This document shows positions 1 to 10,451 of a DNA stretch of 64,000 nt, one piece after another (positions within the stretch are counted from its first letter, which is position 1; each line of letters begins with the position of its first letter). The translations under genes and the position numbers were made by a program. The notes under the pieces are model-generated. The model was not told the origin of the DNA. It saw only the letters and a program-made list of their open reading frames with translations, and searched no databases. Source of the stretch: Paraperlucidibaca baekdonensis (lineage in GTDB: Bacteria; Pseudomonadota; Gammaproteobacteria; Pseudomonadales; Moraxellaceae); the NCBI RefSeq assembly GCF_003387535.1, contig NZ_QUNR01000001.1:186001-250000 (forward strand), read 5' to 3'.

Positions 1-137
1 GAGCATTTTACCTGCAGATGCCCACCGCTGACCACGGGCAAGCGGCGAACAAGTGAAATTCATTTACTCGCCATGGCTTTGGTCGCAGATCGCGGTTTTG
101 TCCGCACTTTTGCGCCCCACAACAGGGCAATTTCGCA

Positions 138-143
138 TATAAT
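138..143 (+). promoter_or_regulatory. candidate -10 box upstream of pckG
   Basis: A perfect TATAAT hexamer lies about 95 bases upstream of the pckG start. No good -35 box is seen at 16-18 bases, so the promoter may depend on an activator, or the match may be chance. Confidence 0.35.
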
Positions 144-238
144 CTGCGCGAATTGCCGTCGTCCTTTGGGTAAGCCACGTATCTTGTGTGGTCTGTTGCC
201 GCAGGCACGGTTGTCATTCCCCTGCTTTGAGAGTTGTC

Positions 239-2056
239 ATGACCGTAAATGCTCCCGCCTACGTCAAACATGCACGCCTAGTGGCGTGGGTCACTGAGAT
301 GGCCGCGCTGTGCAAGCCTGCCGCCATTCATTGGTGCGATGGCACCGATGCCGAATACGATGCCCTGTGCGAATCGTTGGTCGCCGCCGGTAGCTTCCGC
401 AAGCTCAATCCCGAGAAGCGTCCCAACTCTTACTTGGCTTGGACTGACCCATCCGATGTCGCCCGCGTGGAAGACCGCACCTATATTTGCTCCGAGAAAA
501 AAGAAGACGCCGGCCCCACCAATAACTGGATGGCACCGGCCGATATGCGCGCCACGCTAAACCCCTTATTTGATGGCTGCATGGCCGGTCGCACCATGTA
601 TGTGGTGCCATTTTCCATGGGGCCGCTGGGCTCACCGATTGCCCATATTGGCATTGAGCTCTCTGACAGCGCCTACGTTGCGGTCAACATGAAAATGATG
701 ACTCGCATGGGTCGCGCAGTGTTTGATGTCCTCGGCCAAGACGGCGACTTTGTACCCTGCATGCACACCGTGGGCGCCCCGCTGCAACCCGGCCAAGCCG
801 ATGTTGCGTGGCCCTGCAACCCCACCGAAAAATACATTGTGCACTACCCCGAAACCCGCGAAATCTGGTCGTATGGCTCGGGCTATGGCGGCAATGCCTT
901 GCTGGGTAAGAAGTGTTTTGCGCTGCGCATCGCCTCCACCATGGGTCGTGATGAGGGCTGGTTGGCTGAACACATGCTCATCTTGGGTGTGACCAACCCG
1001 CAAGGTAAAAAATACCATGTGGCCGCCGCGTTCCCATCGGCCTGTGGTAAGACCAACTTCGCTATGCTCATTCCGCCAGCAGGCATGCCCGGCTGGAGTG
1101 TCAGCACCATTGGTGACGACATTGCATGGATTAAACCCGATGCCCAAGGCCAGTTGCGCGCCATCAACCCGGAAGCGGGTTACTTCGGTGTCGCCCCCGG
1201 CACCAATATGAAAACCAACCCCAACTGCATGTTGTCGTTGAACAAAGACGTGATTTTCACCAACGTTGCGCTGACTGATGACGGCGATGTTTGGTGGGAA
1301 GGCCTGGGTGAGGCGCCAGCGCATCTGGTCGATTGGCAGGGTAAGGACTGGACGCCCGATTGCGGCCGCAAAGCCGCGCATCCGAACTCACGCTTTACGG
1401 TGTCGGCGATCAATAATCCCGCGCTCGATAGCGAATGGGACAACCCCGATGGCGTGGTCATTGACGCGTTTATCTTTGGCGGCCGCCGCTCCAACACCAT
1501 GCCATTGGTGACCGAGGCGCGCGACTGGGTCGACGGCGTCTATATGGCAGCGACCATGGGCTCTGAGACCACCGCCGCTGCCTTTGGCGCGCAGGGCGTG
1601 GTACGGCGCGACCCCTTCGCCATGCTGCCCTTTGCTGGCTACAACATGAGCGACTACTTCCAACACTGGCTCAACCTCGGTGCCAAACTCGAAGCTGCCG
1701 GCGCCAAACTGCCGCGCATCTATAAAACCAACTGGTTCCGCAAAGATGCCGACGGTCAATTCATCTGGCCGGGCTTTGGTGAAAACACCCGTGTCTTGAA
1801 ATGGATGATCGACCGCATCGAAAACGAAGCGCAAGGTTGTGAGCACGCCATGGGCATTAGCCCGCGCTACGAAGACATCCGCTGGAATGGTTTAGACTTC
1901 GACAAGACGCTGTTTGAGCAAGTCATCAGCCTCGATAAAGCCGACTGGGATATCGAGATCAAACTGCATGAAGAGCTGTTTGAGAAACTCGCGCATAACT
2001 TGCCGCAAGACTTGGTGAAAGCCAAAGACCGTTTAGTGGAGCGCTTGGGCGCTTAA
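239..2056 (+). CDS. pckG: phosphoenolpyruvate carboxykinase (GTP)
   Basis: Cytosolic gluconeogenic enzyme converting oxaloacetate and GTP to phosphoenolpyruvate, CO2 and GDP. The 605 residues match the usual length of GTP-dependent PEPCKs and are unlike the shorter ATP-type PckA. The kinase P-loop FPSACGKTN is at about residues 265-273 and contains the reactive cysteine (C269) typical of the GTP class; [12 protein letters not shown] follows in the C-terminal half. I chose the ATG at 239 because it follows a GAGAG ribosome site and gives the family N-terminus; an upstream GTG at 188 would add 17 unrelated residues. It is monocistronic and faces a strong terminator shared with the convergent lipoprotein gene. 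Within gammaproteobacteria the GTP type is known from Acinetobacter and Xanthomonas relatives. Confidence 0.97.
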   Translation: MTVNAPAYVKHARLVAWVTEMAALCKPAAIHWCDGTDAEYDALCESLVAAGSFRKLNPEKRPNSYLAWTDPSDVARVEDRTYICSEKKEDAGPTNNWMAPADMRATLNPLFDGCMAGRTMYVVPFSMGPLGSPIAHIGIELSDSAYVAVNMKMMTRMGRAVFDVLGQDGDFVPCMHTVGAPLQPGQADVAWPCNPTEKYIVHYPETREIWSYGSGYGGNALLGKKCFALRIASTMGRDEGWLAEHMLILGVTNPQGKKYHVAAAFPSACGKTNFAMLIPPAGMPGWSVSTIGDDIAWIKPDAQGQLRAINPEAGYFGVAPGTNMKTNPNCMLSLNKDVIFTNVALTDDGDVWWEGLGEAPAHLVDWQGKDWTPDCGRKAAHPNSRFTVSAINNPALDSEWDNPDGVVIDAFIFGGRRSNTMPLVTEARDWVDGVYMAATMGSETTAAAFGAQGVVRRDPFAMLPFAGYNMSDYFQHWLNLGAKLEAAGAKLPRIYKTNWFRKDADGQFIWPGFGENTRVLKWMIDRIENEAQGCEHAMGISPRYEDIRWNGLDFDKTLFEQVISLDKADWDIEIKLHEELFEKLAHNLPQDLVKAKDRLVERLGA

Positions 2057-2095
2057 CCATGCCGGCGGGCTGTCTTAGCAGATGGTGATGCAGGT

Positions 2096-2128
2096 AATAA
2101 AAAGGGCGCTTAAAGCGCCCTTTTTATT
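2096..2128. terminator. bidirectional rho-independent terminator
   Basis: A 15-base-pair perfect inverted repeat (AATAAAAAGGGCGCT with its complement, loop TAA) has A/T tracts on both flanks. It can stop pckG from the left and the FadL-lipoprotein operon from the right. Confidence 0.9.
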
Positions 2129-2138
2129 GGCTGAGACA

Positions 2139-5100
2139 TTAGTTTTTAAGGGGTGCCAGCGCAGAATTCAACACAAAGCGGCCTTCCGGTACCGTGACAA
2201 ATAAGCTGCCTGCCACTAACCCCCCCAGCGCACTAAGATTTGCAGACAAACGCACGCGATCAACGTTAATCAATCGCGCCGTTAAACGACCGTCTGGCAA
2301 AAACTCTACCGTACCACTCACGGCTAAGTTGGTAATGTCGGTATTGCTGCGTACGTCTTGCTCAATGGGAATGCCCAACAGACCAGTAATATCGCTCACG
2401 ACCGGAATGCCAAGATCGGTAAGCGTTTGCAATAAACCCACATCAGCGCGCGCATCAAGCTCCGGAATATCGGTATAGAGGCTAATAGTTGTCGACAACA
2501 TCGGGTTGTTGGGCACTCCATTGGTGCAACTACCGGTAATTTTCCCTGGGATACGCTCAGCCCGTATCGTGCCCGATAGCTGGCCATTGCTCTCTAGTGG
2601 TGCCAAATGCCGCATACGGAACACCAAAGGGCCGGTGAACAAGGGTTGCTCGACGACGATGGGAACAATCTGGTTCAGCACATCGGCGCCTTGCGAAATA
2701 GCGCCTGTTAAAATCGGCCCTAACACCGGGATTAAATTAATCAGCTCATTGACGACATTCGTGACTGGCGTTGCCTGTAGCGACAAGCCCAGTTCGGCAT
2801 AGATATCGGGGCCATTGGTGACAATTAAGCCCGGGTCGATCAACACATCGATGCCGCCGCCCGTGGTAGCGGTTGCTGAGCATAGCGTGGCGAAGTCACT
2901 GGCCGTAATGGCGGTGTTGTCAGTTTTCGTAAAGCCTGACAGCGTTGCGGATAACGCCGAGCTTACGCGCAAGAACTGACGATCCTCGCAAACTCCACCG
3001 GTGGCTCCACGAGGGCAGCCCAAGGCAAAACTAGTGGCGGCACCGTTAAACGATGAGCCATTATTCGGTGAGCCTTCACCCACCGTTGTGTCCGGCAGTA
3101 GCAATGCGCCATTGGGTGTATCGCACGAACCGGAGTTTTCATTTTGCTCCACCACATCGCGGTCGTAGCTTTCATTGAAGCAAATAGGGCGTACCTCGCC
3201 ACGGGCGGGCTCGTACCGGAAATTCGCATCCACATCCGCATTTGGCAAAAGACGCAACGCCACCACTGAGCCTGTTGCCGGAGTGGGCGAGACCTTAAAC
3301 ACGATCTCCATGGGCGGCCCGCCATGCTGTGGATTACTGACACTGGCAAATGACTGTGAGATCAACTGCGTTTGCAAGGGCAGATTATTGGTACCGCAAA
3401 TACTGCTGGCGCTACAGGTCGCGCTGGATAAGCCGCTGGAGCCTAAGACATAGCGATAGACCTCGCCGGTCTGCCATGGATCATCGGGCGTAAATTGCAG
3501 CTCGCGTACGGTACCTGACAGCTGCCCAGGCACTGGCGCAATACAGTTTCCTGCCACGTCGATACGCTCTACGCGGAAATTGGCATTTGGGTCATTACAC
3601 ACAGTGCCCGTTTTCACCGCATTCATACCCGTGCGCTGAACACTTTGTGACAAGGTGACGGTGATGGCACGGCGGCTATCAATAAATGGCAAGGGGATGT
3701 CTTCATCGCTCATTTTGCCGCCAGCGCATTTGCCCTGAATATTGGCCGATACATTTCGCGTGCCCGCCATGACCCCACACGGGTAGCCCGGATACACACC
3801 CAACACAACCGGCGGGCGGCGAGTATCGGGACCACCATCGGGATTGGGCAAAGCATCTCCGGCCGCTAATGCTGGCAGTGTAAAGCTCAAATTTTGAGCC
3901 ATCAGCGGCTGCCCATTTAAGGCTTTAATGGCACTGCCTAATTGCACCTGATACGACTCGCCATGCGCAAACGGCACCTCGGGCGTAATAATCAATGACA
4001 CCCCGTCGAGGCGCCAGCTAAAGGGCACACCCGCACCGTTACGCGTCAGTCGCACGGAGGGCATGGCACCGGTGGATGTGAAGCTATTGATATCCATGAC
4101 GCGGTCAAAATTCACAATGACCGGATCACCTGGGCGCAATAACTGACCACCTGCGACACGACCGCTGGCCGCCGACAAGATTTGGTTGGGGCCGGTATTA
4201 GCCGCATTGGCATCAACGAGCGGGATGCTTAGCTCATCCCGCAGACGAACAGTCTCACCGGGCACCCATGAGTCAACTTGTGGAGCCACACCGTCATCAG
4301 CAAACTCGGCATCGACGATAGGATCAGGCTTTAAATCGACGACCAGTTGCAGTGCTAAGACACCAATCGCGTTATCGGTGCCTAAAATTTTCAGCTCAAT
4401 GGTGCCAACGGCATCGATGGTAATCAGGTCATTTTCAGGGTCAAAGGTGGCGAGTCCAGACACCGGCACATGCATGAGGTTTTGTGTGAACGCACCATTG
4501 GAGGTTTTATTTTTGGCCCCTAGCGCAATGTCCATCTCCAGTGTTACCAAGCTAGGCGCAACCGGTGAGCGGCTGTAGCGATTAGGCAATAGAAAGCCAT
4601 TGGCATCTGAGATCATCTTGATGGTGAGCGTGTCTGTCTCGAGGTTTGCAGGCACTACGCCATCGAGCTTGACCACCAAACTGGCCGCTGTTAATTGACT
4701 ATTTTTTCGCACCCGCAAAGGTGCCAATGCCGCATTAAACTGCAGATTCGCGGGCAGACCTAAATCCGCAATAAGCTGGCCTTGGGCCTGTGGTTTTGGT
4801 GCTCTGTCGCCTTGACCCAGCAAGGGCGAGGCCACAGGCACTTGATTGACCGGCGTGCCCAACAATAACGACAAACCCGACGTGGGAATTAGGCTTTTCG
4901 CGCTGGAGGCCTGCGCAGATGGCAGCGGTAGAAATTGAAAGTTAGCAAACGCTGATTGCGCACTGAACCGCTGACCTTTGAGGCTCATTAACTCCGAACC
5001 GATACGCAGACTGTACTGCTGCGATGGGTCGAGGTCAGCAATGGGGTCAATGGATAGTTGATTGCCATTTAATAAGACAGTGGCAGGTACAAGACCACCC

Positions 5101-5864
5101 GAGGCATCAAGCAAGCGCACCGTGTCGGTACTGGCGCTGCCATAGCGCAGACTTTTTGCGTTAATGGGCTGCGTAAACTGCAAGCGAATAGTGGAGAAGT
5201 CGAACAGACCAACCCCCTCATTGCCAAGAAAAAAGCTGCTGGGGTTGGGTGTGAGATGCTCAACATCAAAGCGTGCCGTATTGGTGCTGCGCGCATTAAC
5301 CGGCCCCTCTAATGCAGCTCGGGTAGTGAAAATCAAGGGCTCGCCTAAGTTAGCAGCCTGCACAGAGACATTTCTTAACGTGCCCGCTGTACCATTTTCA
5401 CCGGTATCGAGCATCAGGTTATTGCTACTCAAGCGATACTGGGTGCGCTCCTTCAACTGTTGCGCAGGCGTTAGAATCACACCACGGCGATCAACCGTTG
5501 TGCCCGAATTGGGCACAAAACGCGCCGACAAAGCCACACGACCAGTCGCCGAACACACGCCTTGTGCATTGACTTGTGCCTCCTCGCACAAGGTAAATGC
5601 AGCAGCCAAATTACTCGAGTTAAACTCAATGCCCACCGGATGTGAAAAACGCAAGGCAATTGGGGTCGCTGGAATGACTTCTGTTTGCCCCGGAGCAGGA
5701 TAGGCATAAATCAAGCTTCGCTGCTGTGGCAAAACCTCGGCATTGGGCCCTGGCATGTCAGGCACGACGGGCGTTAGCGGGTTACCGCCCCCGCTGCCCC
5801 CACCGCTGCAGGCTGCAAGTACTAGGCTGGCTGATAGTGCTACTAACTTAATCCGCATAGTCAT
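2139..5864 (-). CDS. large Ig-like domain lipoprotein
   Basis: A 1241-residue predicted lipoprotein. The N-terminus has a signal peptide with lipobox LAAC (Cys19), followed by a flexible Gly/Ser/Pro linker. Two or more segments resemble bacterial Ig-like (SbsA/Big_5 type) domains, with phrases such as IRLQFTQPINAKS and VIVNFDRVMDINS around residues 225 and 585. Several Cys pairs in the second half suggest disulfides outside the cytoplasm. The gene starts 3 bases after the stop of the FadL-type gene and must be co-transcribed with it, so I infer a shared role in handling a hydrophobic substrate or in surface display; the function itself is unknown. ATG at 5864 is preceded by AAGAG; a second ATG two codons later is equally possible. 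Confidence 0.85.
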   Translation of the reverse strand: MTMRIKLVALSASLVLAACSGGGSGGGNPLTPVVPDMPGPNAEVLPQQRSLIYAYPAPGQTEVIPATPIALRFSHPVGIEFNSSNLAAAFTLCEEAQVNAQGVCSATGRVALSARFVPNSGTTVDRRGVILTPAQQLKERTQYRLSSNNLMLDTGENGTAGTLRNVSVQAANLGEPLIFTTRAALEGPVNARSTNTARFDVEHLTPNPSSFFLGNEGVGLFDFSTIRLQFTQPINAKSLRYGSASTDTVRLLDASGGLVPATVLLNGNQLSIDPIADLDPSQQYSLRIGSELMSLKGQRFSAQSAFANFQFLPLPSAQASSAKSLIPTSGLSLLLGTPVNQVPVASPLLGQGDRAPKPQAQGQLIADLGLPANLQFNAALAPLRVRKNSQLTAASLVVKLDGVVPANLETDTLTIKMISDANGFLLPNRYSRSPVAPSLVTLEMDIALGAKNKTSNGAFTQNLMHVPVSGLATFDPENDLITIDAVGTIELKILGTDNAIGVLALQLVVDLKPDPIVDAEFADDGVAPQVDSWVPGETVRLRDELSIPLVDANAANTGPNQILSAASGRVAGGQLLRPGDPVIVNFDRVMDINSFTSTGAMPSVRLTRNGAGVPFSWRLDGVSLIITPEVPFAHGESYQVQLGSAIKALNGQPLMAQNLSFTLPALAAGDALPNPDGGPDTRRPPVVLGVYPGYPCGVMAGTRNVSANIQGKCAGGKMSDEDIPLPFIDSRRAITVTLSQSVQRTGMNAVKTGTVCNDPNANFRVERIDVAGNCIAPVPGQLSGTVRELQFTPDDPWQTGEVYRYVLGSSGLSSATCSASSICGTNNLPLQTQLISQSFASVSNPQHGGPPMEIVFKVSPTPATGSVVALRLLPNADVDANFRYEPARGEVRPICFNESYDRDVVEQNENSGSCDTPNGALLLPDTTVGEGSPNNGSSFNGAATSFALGCPRGATGGVCEDRQFLRVSSALSATLSGFTKTDNTAITASDFATLCSATATTGGGIDVLIDPGLIVTNGPDIYAELGLSLQATPVTNVVNELINLIPVLGPILTGAISQGADVLNQIVPIVVEQPLFTGPLVFRMRHLAPLESNGQLSGTIRAERIPGKITGSCTNGVPNNPMLSTTISLYTDIPELDARADVGLLQTLTDLGIPVVSDITGLLGIPIEQDVRSNTDITNLAVSGTVEFLPDGRLTARLINVDRVRLSANLSALGGLVAGSLFVTVPEGRFVLNSALAPLKN

Positions 5865-5867
5865 CTC

Positions 5868-7229
5868 TTAAAACGCCAGGTTTACTGAGGCATTGAACGC
5901 ATGCACATTGCCACCGGAGGTGATGACTTCACAGCGCACGTTTTGGTTGCCATTGCAGTTTGCCGGTGGTGTTTGGTTGCCTGCTCCGGCATCCGTTACT
6001 AAGAGGAAATCGCGATCATCCAAAATGTGGTACTGATAGCCAAAATCCATACGCAGCGGCATCGATAAGAAAAGGGCCTGCTCGATTAAATAAGAGAAGC
6101 CAAAACCCAGCGTGACACGGTCATTGTCAACATAGTTCACATTCAATGAGTCCAGCGTTTCGAGCGGTGACTCTTCATAGCTCACCCCACCAATGATGCT
6201 AAAGACATTATTGAGGCGATACTCAAAGCCGGCACGTGGCACGATAGTATCTTTAAAGCGCAGATCGGCTTGATCTTTGATGGTGTCATTACGAAGCTTA
6301 TCGTTGAGACCCGACCAAAGCTGATAATCCGCCGAAGCAGCTAGGCGAATTTTGTAAAAGTTGTACTGAATGCCGGCTGAAAACATCTCGGGTTGGTAGG
6401 AATCGATGGTACGAATCAGCAGTGGTAAATTCGATACCGCATTGCGTACGCTGGCATTCGCCGAAACGTTGGTGGAGAAGTCAGACTCATAGCGGTAGGT
6501 GAGTGCTGTCTCTAAGCCATTCGCCCAGCAGTATTTATCTTCAGGGCAGGCCAGCTGACCCCAGTTAATGTTAGCGCTCAAAATGGGCTGAATGGATGGT
6601 TTTGCGCTCACCACAAGACCCTCAGCGCTGGTTTGGCCATTGAGGCGCGCCTCGGCGCCTAGTTCAGCCTCAGCAGCCAACGTAATGCGCGTTGACGCAC
6701 CCACATCGAGACCTGGAATAACGTTTAAACCCGCGCCCACACTCAAAAATAGTGACTGCTGCCCATAGCGCAATGATTGCGGCAACTGTGAGGTTGTCGA
6801 TTTGAATGACAATAACCGCTCACCGGTTCGCTCAGCACCCAGCTGAAAGCCTAAGACCATCGCGCGATCACTTTTCAGCATCGAACTGAGGTCCGTTTTC
6901 AAGCCAAGTAGCACATTGTAGTTCGACGAGTCTTCAACCGTATCACCCGACTGAATAATGCTGTCGGGCATACCCCAGCCTTTCGCCGTAATGTCTTGCT
7001 CGGTAAATAAAAAGCCAGCGGACAACGCTCCACGACGATCCCGTGCTAAATACGCTGGGTTGTAATAGACCGCCGAGGGTTGATTACTAAACATCGACAG
7101 CGCTTGCGCCGAAGCCGTATCGGTTGGCGTTAACCCAAAATTCGTAGCAATAGTCCCCATGGCGGCCATGGATGTCATGGGCACGGCGGCGAGCAAGGCA
7201 ATAGCAAGACGAGAGGCGGACGAAGTCAT
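5868..7229 (-). CDS. OmpP1/FadL-family outer membrane transport protein
   Basis: A 453-residue outer membrane beta-barrel of the FadL/TodX/OmpP1 family, which passively imports long-chain fatty acids, aromatics or other hydrophobic compounds. A signal peptide ends near residue 22 (SMAAMG). The N-terminal part carries the family pattern with a hatch-like segment (SNQPSAVYYNPAYLARD, about residues 48-64), and the protein ends in a terminal Phe typical of Bam substrates. It is the first gene of a two-gene operon with the giant lipoprotein. An AGGAAG ribosome site precedes the ATG. The substrate cannot be told from sequence; the wax ester synthase elsewhere in the window makes lipids or hydrocarbons plausible. 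Confidence 0.88.
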   Translation of the reverse strand: MTSSASRLAIALLAAVPMTSMAAMGTIATNFGLTPTDTASAQALSMFSNQPSAVYYNPAYLARDRRGALSAGFLFTEQDITAKGWGMPDSIIQSGDTVEDSSNYNVLLGLKTDLSSMLKSDRAMVLGFQLGAERTGERLLSFKSTTSQLPQSLRYGQQSLFLSVGAGLNVIPGLDVGASTRITLAAEAELGAEARLNGQTSAEGLVVSAKPSIQPILSANINWGQLACPEDKYCWANGLETALTYRYESDFSTNVSANASVRNAVSNLPLLIRTIDSYQPEMFSAGIQYNFYKIRLAASADYQLWSGLNDKLRNDTIKDQADLRFKDTIVPRAGFEYRLNNVFSIIGGVSYEESPLETLDSLNVNYVDNDRVTLGFGFSYLIEQALFLSMPLRMDFGYQYHILDDRDFLLVTDAGAGNQTPPANCNGNQNVRCEVITSGGNVHAFNASVNLAF

Positions 7230-7365
7230 GGACGGCTTCCTAGTTATTGTTGTTGTGACTTATTAGTCGTTGGCTGACACTGTAGCTAATCATGCGCATG
7301 GTAGTCCAGCACGCGTGTGTTATCAATTTGTTACGCAACCACTGCCATTCACAACACATTGACAT

Positions 7366-7389
7366 AAAAAAGGCGCTATCGGCGCCTTT
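7366..7389 (-). terminator. terminator of the nuo operon
   Basis: On the minus strand an 8-base-pair stem (AAAGGCGC/GCGCCTTT, 5-base loop) runs into a T6 tract about 30 bases after the nuoN stop. The rest of the gap 7230-7419 should hold the promoter of the FadL-type gene, but I see no convincing -35/-10 pair. Confidence 0.85.
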
Positions 7390-7419
7390 CAGGGTATATC
7401 GGGCGGCGCTGATGGGCCG

Positions 7420-8880
7420 CTAAGGCGCCATCATGGCTACCGGTGCTTGGGCGGCGAGCTCAATTAAGGGCTCAGGGTACACACCAATCAAAAACATCAA
7501 CCCCGCCATCAATAACACCATGAGCCCACCCACACGAAAGCCCCAGTTATTGGCAGCTACCATGCGGCGCGAACCCGGCGCTGGCATGAACAACGTAATG
7601 ACCACCCGCAGGTAGTAATACAAGCCAATGGCGCTACCGACGACCAGCGCGGCCACCAGCCACCACAGGCCGGCATCAACCCCCAATGCGGCCACATAGA
7701 ACTTGCCAATGAAACCCGCGGTCAGCGGAATGCCCGCCAGCGACAGCATCATCACGGTCATCACCGCGGTCAGGTAAGGATGGCGCCAAAATAAGCCGCG
7801 ATAGTCATAAAGCGCATCGGCATCTTGCTGCTTATAGGGGCTGGAAGTCAGAGTCACGACCCCAAAGGCGCCAATGGTAGTCACCACATACGCGACCAAA
7901 TACACCGCAGCAGCTTCTAGCGCGAGCTGTCCGCCGGCAACCACGACCACGAGTAAATAGCCGAGCTGCGCAATCGACGAATAGCCCAATAAGCGTTTGA
8001 TATTGCTTTGATTTAGCGCAAGTAAGTTGCCAAGCACCATCGAGGCAAAGGCAATGACCGCAAAAATCATCCCCCAGACACTGCTGTGGGCGGCCGGTGC
8101 TTCAATAAGCAAGCGCAGCAAGACGGCAAACACGGCCACCTTACTGACGGTCGCCAAATACGCGGCCACCGGCGCAGGTGCGCCTTCGTAAACATCAGGT
8201 GTCCACAGGTGAAATGGCGCCAGCGATAATTTAAACGCCAACGCCGCCAAAATCAGCGCAATGCCAGCATAGGCATAAGGGCTCAGCATGCCAGCCTTGG
8301 CTAAGTCGCCGCCGATATCGGCCAGCAGCATGGAGCCGGCATCGGCATAAAGCAGCGCCATACCAAAGAGCATAAACGCCGAGGCCGCTGCCGATAAAAT
8401 CATGTACTTAATGCCCGCTTCCAGCGTGCGCTTATTGCGGAAGGTGTAGGCCACCAAGCCATAGACCGGCACGGACATCAATTCCAGACCAATAAACAAG
8501 GCCGTTAAGTGGCGCGCACTAATGAGCACAAGCGCACCCAATACCGACAAGGTCAGCAGCAGGTACATTTCCTCTTTGTTGTCGTCATAGCCTTCAATGT
8601 AGGCGTGCATGAGCGTGGCGCAAGCGAGCGTTGCAAACAGCGCAATGGCCATATACAAGCACGCATGGGCGTCAATCATCAGCAATGGCGTGACTTGCTG
8701 CGGACCACCCTGCCACGCGAAATACACCGACACCAGCGCGGCATTAAGGCCAATCACGGTGATCGTGGCATTAACGTCGTGTTGGCGCTTAATGGCAATC
8801 GACAGCATGACCAACACCGCCGTGGCGCCGGTAATTATGATGGGCAATAGCGCAATGAGTTGTGCAACCGAAATCGTCAT
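7420..8880 (-). CDS. nuoN: NADH-quinone oxidoreductase subunit N
   Basis: Antiporter-like membrane subunit of respiratory complex I, taking part in proton pumping. The 486 residues are almost entirely hydrophobic, with about 14 predicted helices and the conserved Lys-bearing segments of the ND2/NuoN family (LAFKLSLAPFHLWTPDVYEGAP). The ATG at 8880 lies 5 bases after the nuoM stop with GGTAAG upstream; a TTG at 8892 would extend into nuoM by only four codons and is less likely. It is the last gene of the operon and is followed by a terminator. Confidence 0.96.
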   Translation of the reverse strand: MTISVAQLIALLPIIITGATAVLVMLSIAIKRQHDVNATITVIGLNAALVSVYFAWQGGPQQVTPLLMIDAHACLYMAIALFATLACATLMHAYIEGYDDNKEEMYLLLTLSVLGALVLISARHLTALFIGLELMSVPVYGLVAYTFRNKRTLEAGIKYMILSAAASAFMLFGMALLYADAGSMLLADIGGDLAKAGMLSPYAYAGIALILAALAFKLSLAPFHLWTPDVYEGAPAPVAAYLATVSKVAVFAVLLRLLIEAPAAHSSVWGMIFAVIAFASMVLGNLLALNQSNIKRLLGYSSIAQLGYLLVVVVAGGQLALEAAAVYLVAYVVTTIGAFGVVTLTSSPYKQQDADALYDYRGLFWRHPYLTAVMTVMMLSLAGIPLTAGFIGKFYVAALGVDAGLWWLVAALVVGSAIGLYYYLRVVITLFMPAPGSRRMVAANNWGFRVGGLMVLLMAGLMFLIGVYPEPLIELAAQAPVAMMAP

Positions 8881-8885
8881 GGCGC

Positions 8886-10448
8886 TTACCAACCTGCAGT
8901 GGGCACAGTCGGCAACACCGACTGGCTATAAACGGAATGAAGAAATTGCATGCTCGCCACACTGGTGTCGAGCACCGGCTGCGGATACACGCCGAGACCC
9001 AGCAGCAACAAGGCCAATAGCACCAAGGTGCCCAGCTCACGCGGCGATAAGTCAGGCAATGCCGCCTCGCTTTTTGCCGGGCCATAGAAGGCTTTTTGCA
9101 TAAACAGCAGGCCGTAAATGGCCGCTAAGATCAGGCCACCGGAGGCAATGATGGCGACCGTGGCATTGGCTTGGAAGGCACCGAGCAAGACCATAATCTC
9201 GCCGACAAAGTTGCCCAAGCCCGGCAAGCCTAGCGATGCCGCCGTGAACACCAACGCGATCGGCGGTAAATAGCGCAGACGCGTCCAGAGACCGCCCATC
9301 TCGCGCAAATCACGTGTATGCAGGCGTTCGTAGATCTCACCGCAGAGAATAAACAGCGCACCGGCCGAGAGGCCATGGGCGAGCATTTGCACCACCACGC
9401 CTTGCAGCGCGACCATATTGCCGGAGTAAATACCGATCAGCACGAAGCCCATGTGCGAGACGCTGGTGTAGGCAATTAAGCGCTTGATATCGGTCTGCGC
9501 ACAGGCCAACACAGCGCCATAGAAAATGCCGATTACACCCAGCCACATGGCGATTGGCGCGAACTCCAGCGAGGCATTGGGAAATAGCGGCACGCCAAAG
9601 CGCAGCAAGCCATAGCCAGCCGTTTTCAGCAGCACACCGGCCAAGTCCACGGAACCGGCGGTGGGCGCTTGCGCATGGGCATCGGGCAGCCATGAGTGAA
9701 ATGGCACGACCGGCAACTTCACCGCAAAGGCAATGAAGAAGCCGAGCATGAGGATCATTTCCACGGCCGGCGCCATGGGGGTGTTGAGTAGATCCATGTA
9801 GTTGAAGCTGAGCACACCCGTAGTTTGCGCGTTGATCAGCACCAAGCCGATGATGGCGAGCAGCAGCAGCAAACCGCTGGCTTGCGTGTAGATAAAAAAC
9901 TTGGTCGCGGCACTGATACGACTGCGGCCGGTGGCGCCTTTATGGCCCCACAGCGCAATCAGGAAGTACATCGGCACCAGCATCATTTCCCAGAAGAAAA
10001 AATACAGGAATAGGTCGATGGCCAAGAACACGCCGGCCACGCCGCCTAGGTTCCAGAGCAGGTTTAAGTGAAAAAAGCCGACGTTTTTATCGATCTCTTT
10101 CCATGAGCAGGCCACTGCGAGCATACCGAGCAGGCCGGTGAGCAAGAGCATGATCAGCGATAGGCCATCGAGCGCTAAGTGAAAGCTGATGCCAAAGCGC
10201 GGAATCCAGTCACGTTGAAACTCGAGCTGCCATTGCGGCGTATTGCCGATGGCGTCGATGACCGCGCCGCCGCTATAGCCACCTTGCAGCCACAGCAGGC
10301 AGGTAATCACGAAGAAGCCGAGCATGGTCAGCAGGGCAATCCAGCGTGGCAAGGCGGCGCTGATGCGTTCAGTTTGCCAGGCCAATAAGCCGCCAATAAA
10401 TGGAATCAGCAGCAACCACGGCAAAATTTCGGGAGCAAATACAGTCAT
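8886..10448 (-). CDS. nuoM: NADH-quinone oxidoreductase subunit M
   Basis: Proton-pumping antiporter-like subunit of complex I in the inner membrane (520 residues, usual length about 500-510). The core Mrp/ND4 family pattern is clear: FAVKLPVVPFHSWLPDAHAQAPTAGS and DIKRLIAYTSVSHMGFV. It sits between nuoL (3 bases upstream) and nuoN (5 bases downstream) in the canonical order. Confidence 0.97.
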   Translation of the reverse strand: MTVFAPEILPWLLLIPFIGGLLAWQTERISAALPRWIALLTMLGFFVITCLLWLQGGYSGGAVIDAIGNTPQWQLEFQRDWIPRFGISFHLALDGLSLIMLLLTGLLGMLAVACSWKEIDKNVGFFHLNLLWNLGGVAGVFLAIDLFLYFFFWEMMLVPMYFLIALWGHKGATGRSRISAATKFFIYTQASGLLLLLAIIGLVLINAQTTGVLSFNYMDLLNTPMAPAVEMILMLGFFIAFAVKLPVVPFHSWLPDAHAQAPTAGSVDLAGVLLKTAGYGLLRFGVPLFPNASLEFAPIAMWLGVIGIFYGAVLACAQTDIKRLIAYTSVSHMGFVLIGIYSGNMVALQGVVVQMLAHGLSAGALFILCGEIYERLHTRDLREMGGLWTRLRYLPPIALVFTAASLGLPGLGNFVGEIMVLLGAFQANATVAIIASGGLILAAIYGLLFMQKAFYGPAKSEAALPDLSPRELGTLVLLALLLLGLGVYPQPVLDTSVASMQFLHSVYSQSVLPTVPTAGW

Positions 10449-10451
10449 GGT

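Noticed and set aside
632-1381. A 249-codon minus-strand open frame inside pckG
   Set aside because: Antisense to a strongly conserved enzyme; no start signals.
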